Shown one piece after another: positions 25,680 through 34,767 of a stretch of DNA of 64,000 nucleotides. Under the pieces are notes generated by a model that saw only the letters and a program-made list of their open reading frames with translations, had not been told where the DNA came from and did no database searches. A program made the translations under genes and the position numbers. The DNA is taken from positions 181,172 through 245,171 of the forward strand of contig NZ_DKIH01000010.1 of the NCBI RefSeq assembly GCF_002454115.1, in the 5' to 3' direction. Positions within the stretch are counted from its first letter, which is position 1, and each line of letters opens with the position of its first letter. This DNA is from Sphingopyxis sp. UBA6723 (lineage in GTDB: Bacteria > Pseudomonadota > Alphaproteobacteria > Sphingomonadales > Sphingomonadaceae).

Positions 25680-28369
25680 GTCTCGTCCGCCAGCAGGCGC
25701 TTGAGCGCATAGAGCGCGTCGAGCGCCTCGCGCGGGGCGAGCGCGTCGGGGTCGATCCGGGCGATCGCCTCGCGCAACGCATCCTGCTTTTCGGCGGGCG
25801 CGGCGGCGAGGGTCGCGGCGAACAGCGGCAGGTCGTCGAGCCCCGCGGCGAGGCCGCCGGTTTTCGCGCGCCCGGCCTCGAGCTTGGCCAGCACCGCCTC
25901 GGCGCGCTTGACGACCGCCGCAGGAACCCCGGCCAGCCGCGCCACCGCGAGGCCGTAGCTGCGGTCGGCAGGGCCGTCGGCGAGTTCGTGGAGCAGCACG
26001 AGATCACCCTGCCATTCGCGCGCCCGGACATGGTGGAGCGAGAGCGCGTCCAGCGTTTCGGAGAGCCGCGTCAGTTCGTGATAATGCGTCGCGAACAGGC
26101 AACGGCACTTGTTCACTTCGTGCACCGCCTCGACCACCGACCAGGCGAGCGCGAGCCCGTCGTAGGTCGAGGTGCCGCGCCCGACCTCGTCAAGGATGAC
26201 GAAACTTTGGGGGGTCGCCTGCGCCAGGATCGCGGCGGTTTCGACCATTTCGACCATGAAGGTCGAGCGGCCGCGCGCTAGATTATCGCTGGCGCCGACA
26301 CGGCTGAACAATTTGTCGACCAGGCCGAGCTTCGCCGACGCGGCAGGGACGAAGCCGCCCGCCTGCGCGAGCACGACAATCAGCGCGTTCTGGCGCAGGA
26401 AGGTCGACTTGCCGCCCATGTTCGGGCCAGTGACGAGCCACAGGCGGTCGGCCTCGGAGAGCGACAGATCATTGGGGACAAAACGCTCGCCCGCTTTCGC
26501 CAGCGCCGCCTCGACCACCGGGTGGCGCCCGCCGACGACGTCGAGGCACGGCGTGTCGGCCAGGTCGGGGCGGCACCAATTGTGGCTCATCGCATGGTCG
26601 GCGAGCGCTGCGGCGACATCGATGCGGGCGAGGACGTCGCAGCTCGCCGCGATCGCTTCGCGCCGCGCGGTAGCGGCTTCGGTGAGCGATTCGAGATGCG
26701 CGGCTTCGGCGGCGACGGCGTGAACGCCCGCCTGCGTCACGCGGCTCGCCGCTTCGTGGAGATCGGCCGAGTTGAAGCGCACGACGCCCGCAAGGGTCTG
26801 ACGGTGGGTGAAGCCTGAGTCGGGCAGCATCAGCGCGTCGGCGTGTTTGGCGGGGACCTCGACATGATAGCCAAGCACGCCGTTGTGGCGGATCTTGAGC
26901 GAGGCAATGCCGGTGCGATCGCGATACCCGGCTTCGAGCTGAGCGATCGCCTTGCGTCCATCGCGCGCCGTTTCGCGCAAGGCGTCGAGCGCATGGTCAT
27001 AGCCCTCGGCGATATAGCCGCCCTGGGCGGCATCGACCGGCGGGGTTTCGATCAACGCACGCGACAGTTCGTCGACGAGCGCGCCATGACCGTCGAGCGC
27101 CGGGAGCAGGCGCGCAAGCAGCGGTGGCAGGTCGGCGCGGCGCGCGAGGCGTTCGCGCAAGAGCCGCGCGCCGCCAAGCGCATCACGCAGCTGCGCAAGA
27201 TCACGCGGGCCGCCGCGCCCTGCGACCAAACGTCCGAGCGCGCGTCCCGCGTCGGGAAGCGCCCGCAGCGCCGCCCGCAATTCGCCGCGCCACAACGCAT
27301 CGCGCGCGAGACCATCGACAAGGTCAAGCCGGTCGAGGATCGCGGCCTTGTCGGTGAGCGGGCTCGCCAGATCGTCAGCGAGCAGGCGCGCGCCCGCCGC
27401 GGTGACGGTGCGGTCGATCGTGCCGAGCAGGCTGCCATCACGCGACCCGGCCATCGTCCGAACGAGTTCGAGGCTTTCGCGCGTTGCCGCGTCGATCGCC
27501 ATCCGCCCCGACGCCAGATGGCGCACCGGCGGCTGGAGGAAAGTCGGCGCGCCGGTGCCGACATGGTCGAGATAGGCGACGAGTGCGCCCATCGCCGCAA
27601 TTTCGCCGCGCGAAAAGGCGCCGAAGCCGTCGAGCGTCTGAACGCCAAAAAAGGATTCGAGCCGCTTTTGCGCCGCTGTGCTGGCAAACTCAGGGGCGGG
27701 TCGGCGCACGATCTGGCGCGCCGACGACATCGGCAGCTCGCCCGCGCTCTCGCTGACCAGCAGTTCGGACGGCCCCAGCCGCGCCAGTTCGGCATCGACC
27801 GCCTCGGGCCGCACCGCGACAACCTCGAAGCGTCCGGTCGAAATATCGGCGGCGGCGATGGCGACTTCACCCTCGCTGCCGACTTCGGCCAGTGCGGCGA
27901 GGCGGTTGGCGCTGCGCCCTTCGAGCAGACTTTCCTCGGTCAGTGTCCCCGCGGTGACGAAGCGGACGATCGCGCGCGCCACCAGCGCCTTCGACCCGCC
28001 GCGCGCCTTGGCTTCGGCGGGCGTTTCGACCTGTTCGGCGATGGCGACGCGGTGCCCGGCGCGGATCAGCCGCGCGAGATAGGATTCGGCGGCATGGACC
28101 GGCACCCCGCACATCGCCACCGGTTGCCCCTCATGCTCGCCGCGCGAGGTCAGCGCGATATCGAGCGTTGCCGCCGCGGCCTTGGCATCGTCGAAGAACA
28201 GTTCGAAGAAGTCGCCCATGCGGTAGAAGAGCAGGCAGTCGCCCGCCTGTTCCTTCAGCGCCCCATATTGCGCCATCATTGGCGTCGCGGCGGGGGCGGC
28301 GCTGTTGCTGTTGGCGGGTTTGGGAGCGGCGGCGAGCATCGCACCCTGCTTAGTGATTGGGGGCGGCAT
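25676..28369 (-). CDS. mutS: DNA mismatch repair protein MutS
   Basis: MutS recognises mismatches and starts repair. The protein has the mismatch-binding N-domain with LLFYRMGDFFELFFDDA (the Phe-x-Glu wedge region), connector and lever domains, and the ATPase with Walker A TGPNMGGKST and signature STFMVEMVETA, then the helix-turn-helix tail. The start is uncertain: ATG 28369 gives 897 residues with a low-complexity leader; ATG 28339 has a weak AGGG site; the conserved part begins at PMMAQYGALK. It forms an operon with glnD and is divergent from a small gene. Confidence 0.95.
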   Translation of the reverse strand: MPPPITKQGAMLAAAPKPANSNSAAPAATPMMAQYGALKEQAGDCLLFYRMGDFFELFFDDAKAAAATLDIALTSRGEHEGQPVAMCGVPVHAAESYLARLIRAGHRVAIAEQVETPAEAKARGGSKALVARAIVRFVTAGTLTEESLLEGRSANRLAALAEVGSEGEVAIAAADISTGRFEVVAVRPEAVDAELARLGPSELLVSESAGELPMSSARQIVRRPAPEFASTAAQKRLESFFGVQTLDGFGAFSRGEIAAMGALVAYLDHVGTGAPTFLQPPVRHLASGRMAIDAATRESLELVRTMAGSRDGSLLGTIDRTVTAAGARLLADDLASPLTDKAAILDRLDLVDGLARDALWRGELRAALRALPDAGRALGRLVAGRGGPRDLAQLRDALGGARLLRERLARRADLPPLLARLLPALDGHGALVDELSRALIETPPVDAAQGGYIAEGYDHALDALRETARDGRKAIAQLEAGYRDRTGIASLKIRHNGVLGYHVEVPAKHADALMLPDSGFTHRQTLAGVVRFNSADLHEAASRVTQAGVHAVAAEAAHLESLTEAATARREAIAASCDVLARIDVAAALADHAMSHNWCRPDLADTPCLDVVGGRHPVVEAALAKAGERFVPNDLSLSEADRLWLVTGPNMGGKSTFLRQNALIVVLAQAGGFVPAASAKLGLVDKLFSRVGASDNLARGRSTFMVEMVETAAILAQATPQSFVILDEVGRGTSTYDGLALAWSVVEAVHEVNKCRCLFATHYHELTRLSETLDALSLHHVRAREWQGDLVLLHELADGPADRSYGLAVARLAGVPAAVVKRAEAVLAKLEAGRAKTGGLAAGLDDLPLFAATLAAAPAEKQDALREAIARIDPDALAPREALDALYALKRLLADET

Positions 28370-28438
28370 GGCAAGGTGGGGTTGAGCGATGTGGGCTTTG
28401 GGGTGGAAAGCAGGCTTTGGCCTGTCTATCGTGCCCGC

Positions 28439-28729
28439 ATGACGTTTGCCCGCAAGATTATTTTGCACGTTCCGGTATCGGATGAAGCGCTACTAGACGG
28501 CTTCGTCGAACAGTGCCTCATCGACGACGTTTCACTCGTGGCTGTCGTTGGTCCGGGTTGTGAGAGGATTGAGGAAATTATCGACGAAATCGTAGTGGGC
28601 GAAGGCAATGATGAGAATCGCTTTATATGCACGACCTCGCATCCGAACGAACCATTCGATGACGTGTTGAATATGGCAGAAACTTGGGAGTTTGAGCGGG
28701 GCGATCCTGTGCAACAGGTCCGACTGTAG
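28439..28729 (+). CDS. Small protein of unknown function next to mutS
   Basis: The 96-residue soluble, acidic product reads TFARKIILHVPVSDEALLDG and later RFICTTSHPNEPFDDVLNMAE. It resembles small DUF-type proteins (perhaps DUF7684) that I cannot assign with confidence. It is divergent from mutS, has lower GC and less biased codons than its neighbours, and ends just before repeat A. The antisense frame and the upstream in-frame extension inside mutS look like shadows. No function proposed. Confidence 0.6.
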   Translation: MTFARKIILHVPVSDEALLDGFVEQCLIDDVSLVAVVGPGCERIEEIIDEIVVGEGNDENRFICTTSHPNEPFDDVLNMAETWEFERGDPVQQVRL

Positions 28730-28758
28730 GCGTCTGCTACTGGTCAATTCCATACCCT

Positions 28759-28832
28759 CGTCATCCCGGACTTGATCCGGGATCCACCGCCGCGCGCGAC
28801 CGCATGGACCCCGGATCAAGTCCGGGGTGACG
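28759..28832. repeat. Palindromic repeat family A, copy 3
   Basis: CGTCATCCCGGACTTGATCC and a slightly changed complement (with GGGGTGACG at the end) form a long inverted repeat with a loop of about 20 bases. It lies between the small gene and maeB. The two arms are mismatched at the GGATCC/GGGGTCC position, as if arms from the copies at 36 and 15017 had been mixed. Confidence 0.85.
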
Positions 28833-28987
28833 AAGATAGGCGGCTTCGTCCGTTACCGCGCTCGCCGCGCAGAGTAGGCGAAACCCGTCATCCTTCTCCA
28901 GCCACATTGCCGGGGTTACAATCGCCGCCTGTGACGTTAGGGAATGGGTTCGGGCGCGCGTCGGACGATTTGGATAGGGGATGGATG

Positions 28988-31252
28988 ATGGACAGCGGCA
29001 GCAAGGTGCAGTTTTCGGACCGCGAGGCCCTGCTTTATCATGAACATGGGCGGCCCGGGAAAATCGAGATCGTCGCGTCGAAACCGATGGCGACGCAGCG
29101 CGACCTGTCGCTTGCCTATTCGCCCGGCGTCGCCGTCCCGGTGCTGGCGATCGCCGAAGATCCCGCCAAGGCCTATGACTATACGATCAAGGGCAATCTG
29201 GTCGCGGTGATTTCGAACGGCACCGCAATCCTGGGCCTTGGCAACCTCGGCGCGCTCGCCTCGAAGCCGGTGATGGAAGGCAAGGCGGTGCTGTTCAAGC
29301 GCTTTGCCGACGTCGATTCGATCGATCTGGAAGTCGATACCGAAGACCCGCAGCGCTTCATCGAAGCGGTCGAACTGCTCGCGCCCAGCTTTGGCGGCAT
29401 CAACCTGGAAGACATCGCGGCACCCAACTGCTTCATCATCGAGCAGGCGCTGAAGGAAAAAATGAACATCCCGGTGTTCCATGACGATCAGCATGGCACC
29501 GCGATCATTACTGCCGCCGGTCTGATCAACGCCTGTTACCTGACCGGGCGCGATCTCGCGACGGTGAAGGTCGTCGTCAACGGCGCCGGTGCCGCCGCAA
29601 TCGCCTGTACGTCGCTGATCAAGTCGATGGGGGTGCGGCACGAAAATGTCATCATGTGCGACCGCAAGGGCACCATCTATCAGGGTCGTCTGGAAGGCAT
29701 GGACCAGTGGAAGTCGGCGCATGCGGTGCCGACCGAAGCGCGCGACCTGACCGAAGCGCTGGTTGGTGCCGATGTGTTCCTCGGGCTGTCGGCCGCAGGC
29801 GCACTGAAGCCCGAGATGGTCAAGGACATGGCGCCCGCGCCGATCATCTTTGCGATGGCGAACCCCGATCCCGAAATTTCGCCGCCCGATGCGCGCGCCG
29901 CGCGGCCGGATGCAATCATCGCGACCGGGCGCTCGGACTTCCCGAACCAGGTCAACAATGTCCTGTGCTTCCCCTTCATCTTTCGCGGCGCGCTCGACGT
30001 GCGCGCGACAGCGATCAACGAAGAGATGAAGATCGCCGCCGCCTATGCCATTGCCGACCTCGCGCGCCAGCAGGTGCCCGAGGAAGTCGCCGCCGCCTAT
30101 GGCGGGCGGGCGTCGAGCTTTGGCCCCGAATATATCATCCCCTCCCCCTTCGACCCGCGACTGATGGAAATCGTCCCCGCCGCGGTGGCGAAGGCGGCGA
30201 TGGAAACGGGGGTCGCGCAGAAACCGATCGCCGATCTGGATGCCTATCGCACCTCGCTGCGCGCGCGGCTGAACCCGACGACGTCGGTGCTGACGCTCGC
30301 TTATGAAGCGGCGCGCGCCAACCCCAAGCGGGTGGTGTTTGCCGAGGGCGAGGAAGAGGTGGTGCTGCGCGCTGCGATCCAGTTCCGCGACGGCGGCTAT
30401 GGAACCCCGGTGCTGGTCGGCCGCGAGGGGCTGCGTGACAAGCTGAAGGAAATGGGGGTCGCCGATCCCGACAGCTATGAAGTCCACAATAGCGTCAATT
30501 CGCCGCATGTGCCGCAGATGGTCGAAATTCTGTACGAGCGGTTGCAACGGCGCGGGTACCTGCGCCGCGATGTCGAACGGATGGTCAACCGCGACCGCAA
30601 CATCTTCGGTTCGCTGCTGCTCAAGCTCGGACTGGGCGATGCGATGATCACCGGGGTTACCCGCACCTATTCGCAGACGATGCGCGAAGTGCGCCGGGTG
30701 ATCGACCATGCGGAGGGCAAGACGCCGTTCGGCATCCATGTTTTGGTGGGCCAGCATCAGACGATCTTCATGTCCGACACCACGGTCAACGAGCGGCCGA
30801 GCGCCGAAATGCTGGCCGACATTGCCGAGCGCACCGCGCAGGTGGCGCGGCGGATGGGGCATGAGCCGCGCGTCGCCTTCCTGTCCTATTCGACCTTTGG
30901 CAATCCGCCGGGCAGCTGGCTCGACAATATCCGCGACGCGGTGGCGATCCTCGATCAGCGCAAGCCGGGGTTCGAATATGAAGGCGAAATGGCGCCCGAC
31001 GTCGCGCTGAATGAAAAGGTGATGGCAAAATATCCGTTCTGCCGCCTGTCGGGACCGGCGAATGTGCTGGTCATGCCCGGGCTGCAATCGGCGAACCTGT
31101 CAGCAAAGCTGATGCGCGAGCTGGGCGGCGGCGCCGTCATCGGCCCGATGCTGGTCGGCATGGAGCATCCGGTGCAGGTCGCGACGATGGCGTCGCCGGC
31201 GTCGGATCTGGTGACGCTGGCGGTGCTGGCGGCGGGCGGGATCGCGCAGTAA
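28988..31252 (+). CDS. maeB: NADP-dependent malic enzyme with phosphotransacetylase-like domain
   Basis: This enzyme decarboxylates malate to pyruvate with reduction of NADP. The 754-residue protein has an N-terminal malic enzyme domain (AYSPGVAVP near residue 40, FHDDQHGTAIITAAG, the Rossmann motif VVNGAGAAAIAC) to about residue 430, then a phosphate-acetyltransferase-like domain starting near PKRVVFAEGEEEVVLRAA. In MaeB proteins that domain is regulatory (acetyl-CoA). AGGGG lies seven bases before ATG 28988; the ATG three bases earlier is the alternative. Confidence 0.94.
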   Translation: MDSGSKVQFSDREALLYHEHGRPGKIEIVASKPMATQRDLSLAYSPGVAVPVLAIAEDPAKAYDYTIKGNLVAVISNGTAILGLGNLGALASKPVMEGKAVLFKRFADVDSIDLEVDTEDPQRFIEAVELLAPSFGGINLEDIAAPNCFIIEQALKEKMNIPVFHDDQHGTAIITAAGLINACYLTGRDLATVKVVVNGAGAAAIACTSLIKSMGVRHENVIMCDRKGTIYQGRLEGMDQWKSAHAVPTEARDLTEALVGADVFLGLSAAGALKPEMVKDMAPAPIIFAMANPDPEISPPDARAARPDAIIATGRSDFPNQVNNVLCFPFIFRGALDVRATAINEEMKIAAAYAIADLARQQVPEEVAAAYGGRASSFGPEYIIPSPFDPRLMEIVPAAVAKAAMETGVAQKPIADLDAYRTSLRARLNPTTSVLTLAYEAARANPKRVVFAEGEEEVVLRAAIQFRDGGYGTPVLVGREGLRDKLKEMGVADPDSYEVHNSVNSPHVPQMVEILYERLQRRGYLRRDVERMVNRDRNIFGSLLLKLGLGDAMITGVTRTYSQTMREVRRVIDHAEGKTPFGIHVLVGQHQTIFMSDTTVNERPSAEMLADIAERTAQVARRMGHEPRVAFLSYSTFGNPPGSWLDNIRDAVAILDQRKPGFEYEGEMAPDVALNEKVMAKYPFCRLSGPANVLVMPGLQSANLSAKLMRELGGGAVIGPMLVGMEHPVQVATMASPASDLVTLAVLAAGGIAQ

Positions 31253-31259
31253 TTTCTAT

Positions 31260-31402
31260 TGATCCTCCCTGTGGCGCAGCCATGGGGAGGGGGACCGCTC
31301 GCGAAGCGAGTGGTGGAGGGGCCGCGACCTTTGCGCCATCGCCCCTCCGTCAGCGCTTCGCGCTGCCACCTCCTCATAGCTACGCCACAGGGAGGATCAA
31401 AA
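31260..31402. repeat. Palindromic repeat family E, long copy
   Basis: The outer arms are GATCCTCCCTGTGGCG and CGCCACAGGGAGGATC-like. Inside lie smaller palindromes (TCGCGAAGCGA, CAGCGCTTCGCGCTG). It fills the convergent gap between maeB and bamE. Partial relatives lie at 1-24 and 55966-56002. Confidence 0.75.
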
Positions 31403-31406
31403 CGCC

Positions 31407-31892
31407 TTACTGCCCGCTCGGTGCGCCTGCACCCGGCGCACCAACCGCGCCGATGTTGCCGAAGATGTCCTCAAAGAAGCTGCGCTCGCGGCCCAGCGTC
31501 GGGGTCTTGTCGCCTTCGGGGCTGATCTTGCTCACCAGTTCCAGCCCGGTGCGATCGACCGCCGCCACATTGCCCGCGGCATCGAAGCGGACGCGCAGCA
31601 CCTGCTGGTCGACCGGGCGCGGCTTGGCAAAGGCGAGCTGGCGCGTTTCGCGCGAGACATAATAATATTCATTGTCGCTGAACTGGCCGACAAAGGTCGG
31701 ACGGCCGAGCGTCTTTTCCACCGATTCGCGATTGTCGACGCCCGGGGTGATCGCGCTGGTCAGCAACGGATCGACGACATAACCTTGCCGACCCTTGAGC
31801 TGCGAACAACCGCTGGCGGTAAGCGCGACGGCAAGCCCGAGCACGATCAGGCGCGCGCGCGGAGCGGCAGACGAAAGCTTGAAATTCGGCAT
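31407..31892 (-). CDS. bamE: Outer membrane protein assembly factor BamE
   Basis: BamE (SmpA/OmlA) is a lipoprotein of the BAM complex that folds outer membrane proteins. The 161-residue protein has a lipobox LTASGC (Cys29) and the SmpA/OmlA domain with SVEKTLGRPTFVG and EYYYVSRET. The C-terminal tail (about 40 residues, rich in Gly, Ala, Pro) is longer than in E. coli BamE. It is divergent from the CBP3-type chaperone gene. Confidence 0.92.
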   Translation of the reverse strand: MPNFKLSSAAPRARLIVLGLAVALTASGCSQLKGRQGYVVDPLLTSAITPGVDNRESVEKTLGRPTFVGQFSDNEYYYVSRETRQLAFAKPRPVDQQVLRVRFDAAGNVAAVDRTGLELVSKISPEGDKTPTLGRERSFFEDIFGNIGAVGAPGAGAPSGQ

Positions 31893-32075
31893 CTATAATC
31901 TCCGTTGCGCCTGTCGCGGCCTTTGCCAGCGGTCGGCGCTCGCTCCCGCGCCTCTTAACCGCAAGCGGATAGGACGCACAAGCCGCTTGTGGCGCGGTGA
32001 AGCTTGCCACAAGCTGACCGGCGCGGCGCGTTCCCACCCCTTTTCCAAGGCGCCAATTGCGCCTAAGCGGAACGC

Positions 32076-32606
32076 ATGTTCTCACTCCGCAATCTTTTCC
32101 GCACGCAGCCCGACCCGCGCGAGGCGCGCCGTCCGCTGTGGAACGCCGTTGTCGCGACCGCGCGCGCGCCGCATTGGTATGCATCAGGCGGTGTCCCCGA
32201 CACGCTCGATGGCCGCTTCGACATGGTCAGCCTGGTGCTGGCGCTCGTGCTCCACCGCATCGACGAAGATCCGGCACAGGGGCGCGCCGGGGTCGAACTG
32301 ACCGAATTGTTCGTGACCGACATGGACGGCCAGATGCGCCAGATCGGCTTTGGCGACATGGTCGTCGGAAAGCAGATCGGGCGGATGGTCGGCGCGCTCG
32401 GTGGGCGGCTGGGCGTCTATCGCGCCGCCGACGGGTCGGAGGAGCTGCGCGCCGCGCTGGTCCGCAACCTGTGGCGCGGTCATGAGCCCGATGCGGCGGG
32501 GCTGGCGCATGTCATGGCCGAGGTAGCAAAGCTGCGCGCAGCGCTGGCGGCGACGCCGGTGGCCGAGCTGATCGTCACGGATCGGCTGGGCGGCGCCGAG
32601 GCATGA
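32076..32606 (+). CDS. CBP3-like ubiquinol-cytochrome c chaperone family protein
   Basis: The 176-residue protein matches the ubiquinol-cyt-chap (CBP3) family: WYASGGVPDTLDGRFDMVSLVLALVLHR in the first half, and FVTDMDGQMRQIGFGDMVVGKQIGRM, typical of the domain that helps assemble the cytochrome bc1 complex in mitochondria and alphaproteobacteria. It overlaps the following DUF177 gene by four bases (ATGA). This pairing, often next to bamE on the other side, is a recurrent alphaproteobacterial arrangement. Confidence 0.88.
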   Translation: MFSLRNLFRTQPDPREARRPLWNAVVATARAPHWYASGGVPDTLDGRFDMVSLVLALVLHRIDEDPAQGRAGVELTELFVTDMDGQMRQIGFGDMVVGKQIGRMVGALGGRLGVYRAADGSEELRAALVRNLWRGHEPDAAGLAHVMAEVAKLRAALAATPVAELIVTDRLGGAEA

Positions 32607-33133
32607 GCGCGGCGCCCGAATTTTCGCTGATCCTGACGCTGGCCGATGCCGCGCAAGGACGATCCGTGGCGGTCGAGGCGGATGCCGAAGCGCGCGACCG
32701 GATCGCGCAGCGGCTGGCGCTGATCGCGGTCGATCGCTTTGCCGTGACTGCCGAGATTCGCGCCGTCGCTGGCGGCATCGGTGCCAAGGGCGCGGTCGAT
32801 GCCAGCATCGTCCAGCCGTGCGCGGCGACCGGGCTGCCAGTGCCGGCGACGCTGAACGAGCCGTTCGACCTGCGCTTCCTGCGCGATATCGACGCGCCGG
32901 TCGATGCCGACGAAGAGATCGAGATCAGCAGCGAGGATTGTGACCTGCTGCCGCTCGAAGGCGACCGGATCGATCTGGGCGAAGCGGCGGTCCAGACGCT
33001 ATCGCTCGCACTCGACCCCTTCCCGCGCCACCCCGACGCCGATCGTGTGCTGGCGGAAAAAGGCGTGCTGAGCGAGGAGGCGGCGGGGCCGTTCGCGGCG
33101 CTGGCGAAGCTGCGCGGGACGCCGAAGGCGTAA
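32603..33133 (+). CDS. YceD/DUF177 family protein
   Basis: The 176-residue acidic protein carries the DUF177 pattern: a central pair of basic turns, CAATGLPVPATLNEPFDLRFL, and the C-terminal DLGEAAVQTLSLALDPFPRHP. YceD-type proteins are usually encoded before rpmF and are linked to 23S rRNA handling. Here rpmF and plsX are not adjacent; repeat A' and an opposing gene follow. Translation is coupled to the upstream chaperone gene through an ATGA overlap. Confidence 0.9.
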   Translation: MSAAPEFSLILTLADAAQGRSVAVEADAEARDRIAQRLALIAVDRFAVTAEIRAVAGGIGAKGAVDASIVQPCAATGLPVPATLNEPFDLRFLRDIDAPVDADEEIEISSEDCDLLPLEGDRIDLGEAAVQTLSLALDPFPRHPDADRVLAEKGVLSEEAAGPFAALAKLRGTPKA

Positions 33134-33140
33134 CCGCCAT

Positions 33141-33218
33141 CGTCATCCCGGCGAAGGCCGGGATCTCACCGGTGCCGAAGGACGTGAGGGCGCGATCCCG
33201 GCCTTCGCCGGGATGACG
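33141..33218. repeat. Palindromic repeat family A', short-armed variant
   Basis: The arms CGTCATCCCGGCGAAGGCCG and its complement enclose a spacer of about 36 bases. The outer CGTCATCCCGG is shared with family A, but the inner part differs (GCGAAGGC in place of ACTTGATC). It lies between convergent genes. Confidence 0.8.
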
Positions 33219-33241
33219 ACTCAACTACAGGCGATCTAACG

Positions 33242-33943
33242 TCAACGGCTCTCAGGCTCGGCCTTCGGCGCGTCCTCGACCAGATCGGCGACCGCGGCGT
33301 CAAGCCCCGGCTCATCCTCGGCGGGCGGCGTTTCGGCGGCGGGCTTGGCCGCCGCTTCGGCCGCCGCCGCCTTCTCTTCACGCGACGGCGGCAGCGCACC
33401 ACCAAGCGCATTGGCCAGCCCCAGCAATTGTTCGCCAATCACCTTGTCGACCGCAGGGGCAATGTCGGCGGTCTTGAAGCGCATATAGCCTCCCACGACA
33501 TAATCGAAGCGCAGCGCGCTGCCGGTCGGGGTCGCCTTGATCTGGATTGTCAGCGTGCCGCCGACCGCCTCGCCCTGTAACGGGCCAAAGGCGCCCGACA
33601 GACGGAGCATCTGGCCTGGTTTTGAGAACAGCACGCGCGCGTGTTGCACGCTGCCGACCCCCGCGCCAGTGTCGGGCAGTTTCTCACAGAAACAGCCGCC
33701 GGCCTGCGAATCGAGCCAGAAATTCGCGGCGTCGCCCGACCAGCTATGATCCTTTGACCACCAGTTTTGCGGCATCCGCAGCATTTTCCACACATCAGCG
33801 GGGGTCGCGGCGACCTGCGCGGTGTGCGCGACGGTGAAACCGGCGTCGCTTTGGTCGACGACCTTGGCTTGCGCCGGAACGGCAAAAGATGCCGCGGCAA
33901 ACAACGCGACCTTCACGAGACAAGATTTCAGGCGCATCGTCAT
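33242..33943 (-). CDS. Exported SRPBCC-fold protein
   Basis: The 233-residue protein has a signal peptide (residues 1-26, AVPAQAK) and an SRPBCC/START-like domain: VAHTAQVAATPADVWKMLRMPQNWW, then HARVLFSKPGQMLRLSGAFGPL. Such domains bind hydrophobic ligands; no ligand can be named. The last 50 residues are a low-complexity Ala/Glu/Pro tail. It lies past adk where rpsM would be expected in many relatives, separated by repeat B. Confidence 0.8.
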   Translation of the reverse strand: MTMRLKSCLVKVALFAAASFAVPAQAKVVDQSDAGFTVAHTAQVAATPADVWKMLRMPQNWWSKDHSWSGDAANFWLDSQAGGCFCEKLPDTGAGVGSVQHARVLFSKPGQMLRLSGAFGPLQGEAVGGTLTIQIKATPTGSALRFDYVVGGYMRFKTADIAPAVDKVIGEQLLGLANALGGALPPSREEKAAAAEAAAKPAAETPPAEDEPGLDAAVADLVEDAPKAEPESR

Positions 33944-33966
33944 CCCCCCTTACCGCCACTCCACTT

Positions 33967-34042
33967 CGTCAATGCGAGCGTAGCGAAGCAATCCAGAGCG
34001 GTTTACGCTACTCTGGATTGCTTCGCTACGCTCGCAATGACG
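33967..34042. repeat. Palindromic repeat family B, copy 2
   Basis: The arms CGTCAATGCGAGCGTAGCGA and its near-complement flank GCAATCCAGAG/CTCTGGATTGC inner arms. It lies immediately after adk, at the point where the spc operon ends in this genome. Confidence 0.85.
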
Positions 34043-34059
34043 TTATAAAAGATGTTGCC

Positions 34060-34719
34060 CTAAGCCTCAGGCGTCAGGACGGCTTCGATCGCGTCGTTGA
34101 CCTGATCGATCGGCGCCATGCCATCGACCCGCGTCACGATGCCGCGCGCGTCATAAATCGGCAGGATCGGTGCGGTCTTGGCGCGATATTCGGCCATGCG
34201 GGTGCGCACCGTTTCTTCATTATCGTCGGGACGACGCTTGAAGTCGTGGCTGCCGCACTGATCGCAGGTGTCGGCGACCTTGGGCAGCTTGTAGCGGTCG
34301 TGATAGCCCGCGCCGCAATTCCCGCACGAGAAACGCCCCGTGATGCGGTCAACGAGCGCATCTTCCTCGACCAGCAATTCGATGACATGGTCGAGCTTGC
34401 GGCCGCGGTCCGACAGGATCGTGTCGAGCGCATCGGCCTGCGCTGCAGTACGCGGGTAGCCGTCGAAGATCACCGAGGTTTCGCCGCCCAACTGATCGAG
34501 CCGTTCGCCGATCAGGCCCGACACAATGTCGTCTGACACCAGTTCGCCCGCATCCATCACCGCTTTGGCCTGGACCCCGATCGGGGTTCCCGCCTTGACC
34601 GCGGCGCGCAGCATGTCGCCGGTCGACAGCTGGACCATGCCATGCTCGTCTTCCAGGCGCACCGCCTGCGTCCCCTTGCCCGCCCCCGGCGGACCCAGCA
34701 AAATGATGTTCAGCGTCAT
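34060..34719 (-). CDS. adk: Adenylate kinase (zinc-containing, long form)
   Basis: Adk interconverts ATP, ADP and AMP. The 219-residue protein has the P-loop GPPGAGKGT, the NMP-binding STGDMLRAAV, and a LID domain with a C4 zinc site (CGNC and CDQC), then RRPDDNEETVRTR. It follows secY by about 50 bases as in many bacteria. It is the last gene of the spc run here; rpsM, rpsK and rpoA do not follow. Confidence 0.97.
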   Translation of the reverse strand: MTLNIILLGPPGAGKGTQAVRLEDEHGMVQLSTGDMLRAAVKAGTPIGVQAKAVMDAGELVSDDIVSGLIGERLDQLGGETSVIFDGYPRTAAQADALDTILSDRGRKLDHVIELLVEEDALVDRITGRFSCGNCGAGYHDRYKLPKVADTCDQCGSHDFKRRPDDNEETVRTRMAEYRAKTAPILPIYDARGIVTRVDGMAPIDQVNDAIEAVLTPEA

Positions 34720-34767
34720 GGAAGCCCCTGTTGCCTCTGCCCGGTCGCAATTGCCGTAGCTTGGCGT

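Noticed and set aside
26843..28438. In-frame 5' extension of the small gene at 28439
   Set aside because: It runs antisense through mutS with Arg/Gly-rich shadow composition; only the last 96 codons look like a protein.
28937..31087. 716-codon minus-strand frame opposite maeB
   Set aside because: maeB is fully supported by domains and start; the antisense frame has no recognisable motif and is typical of high-GC shadows.
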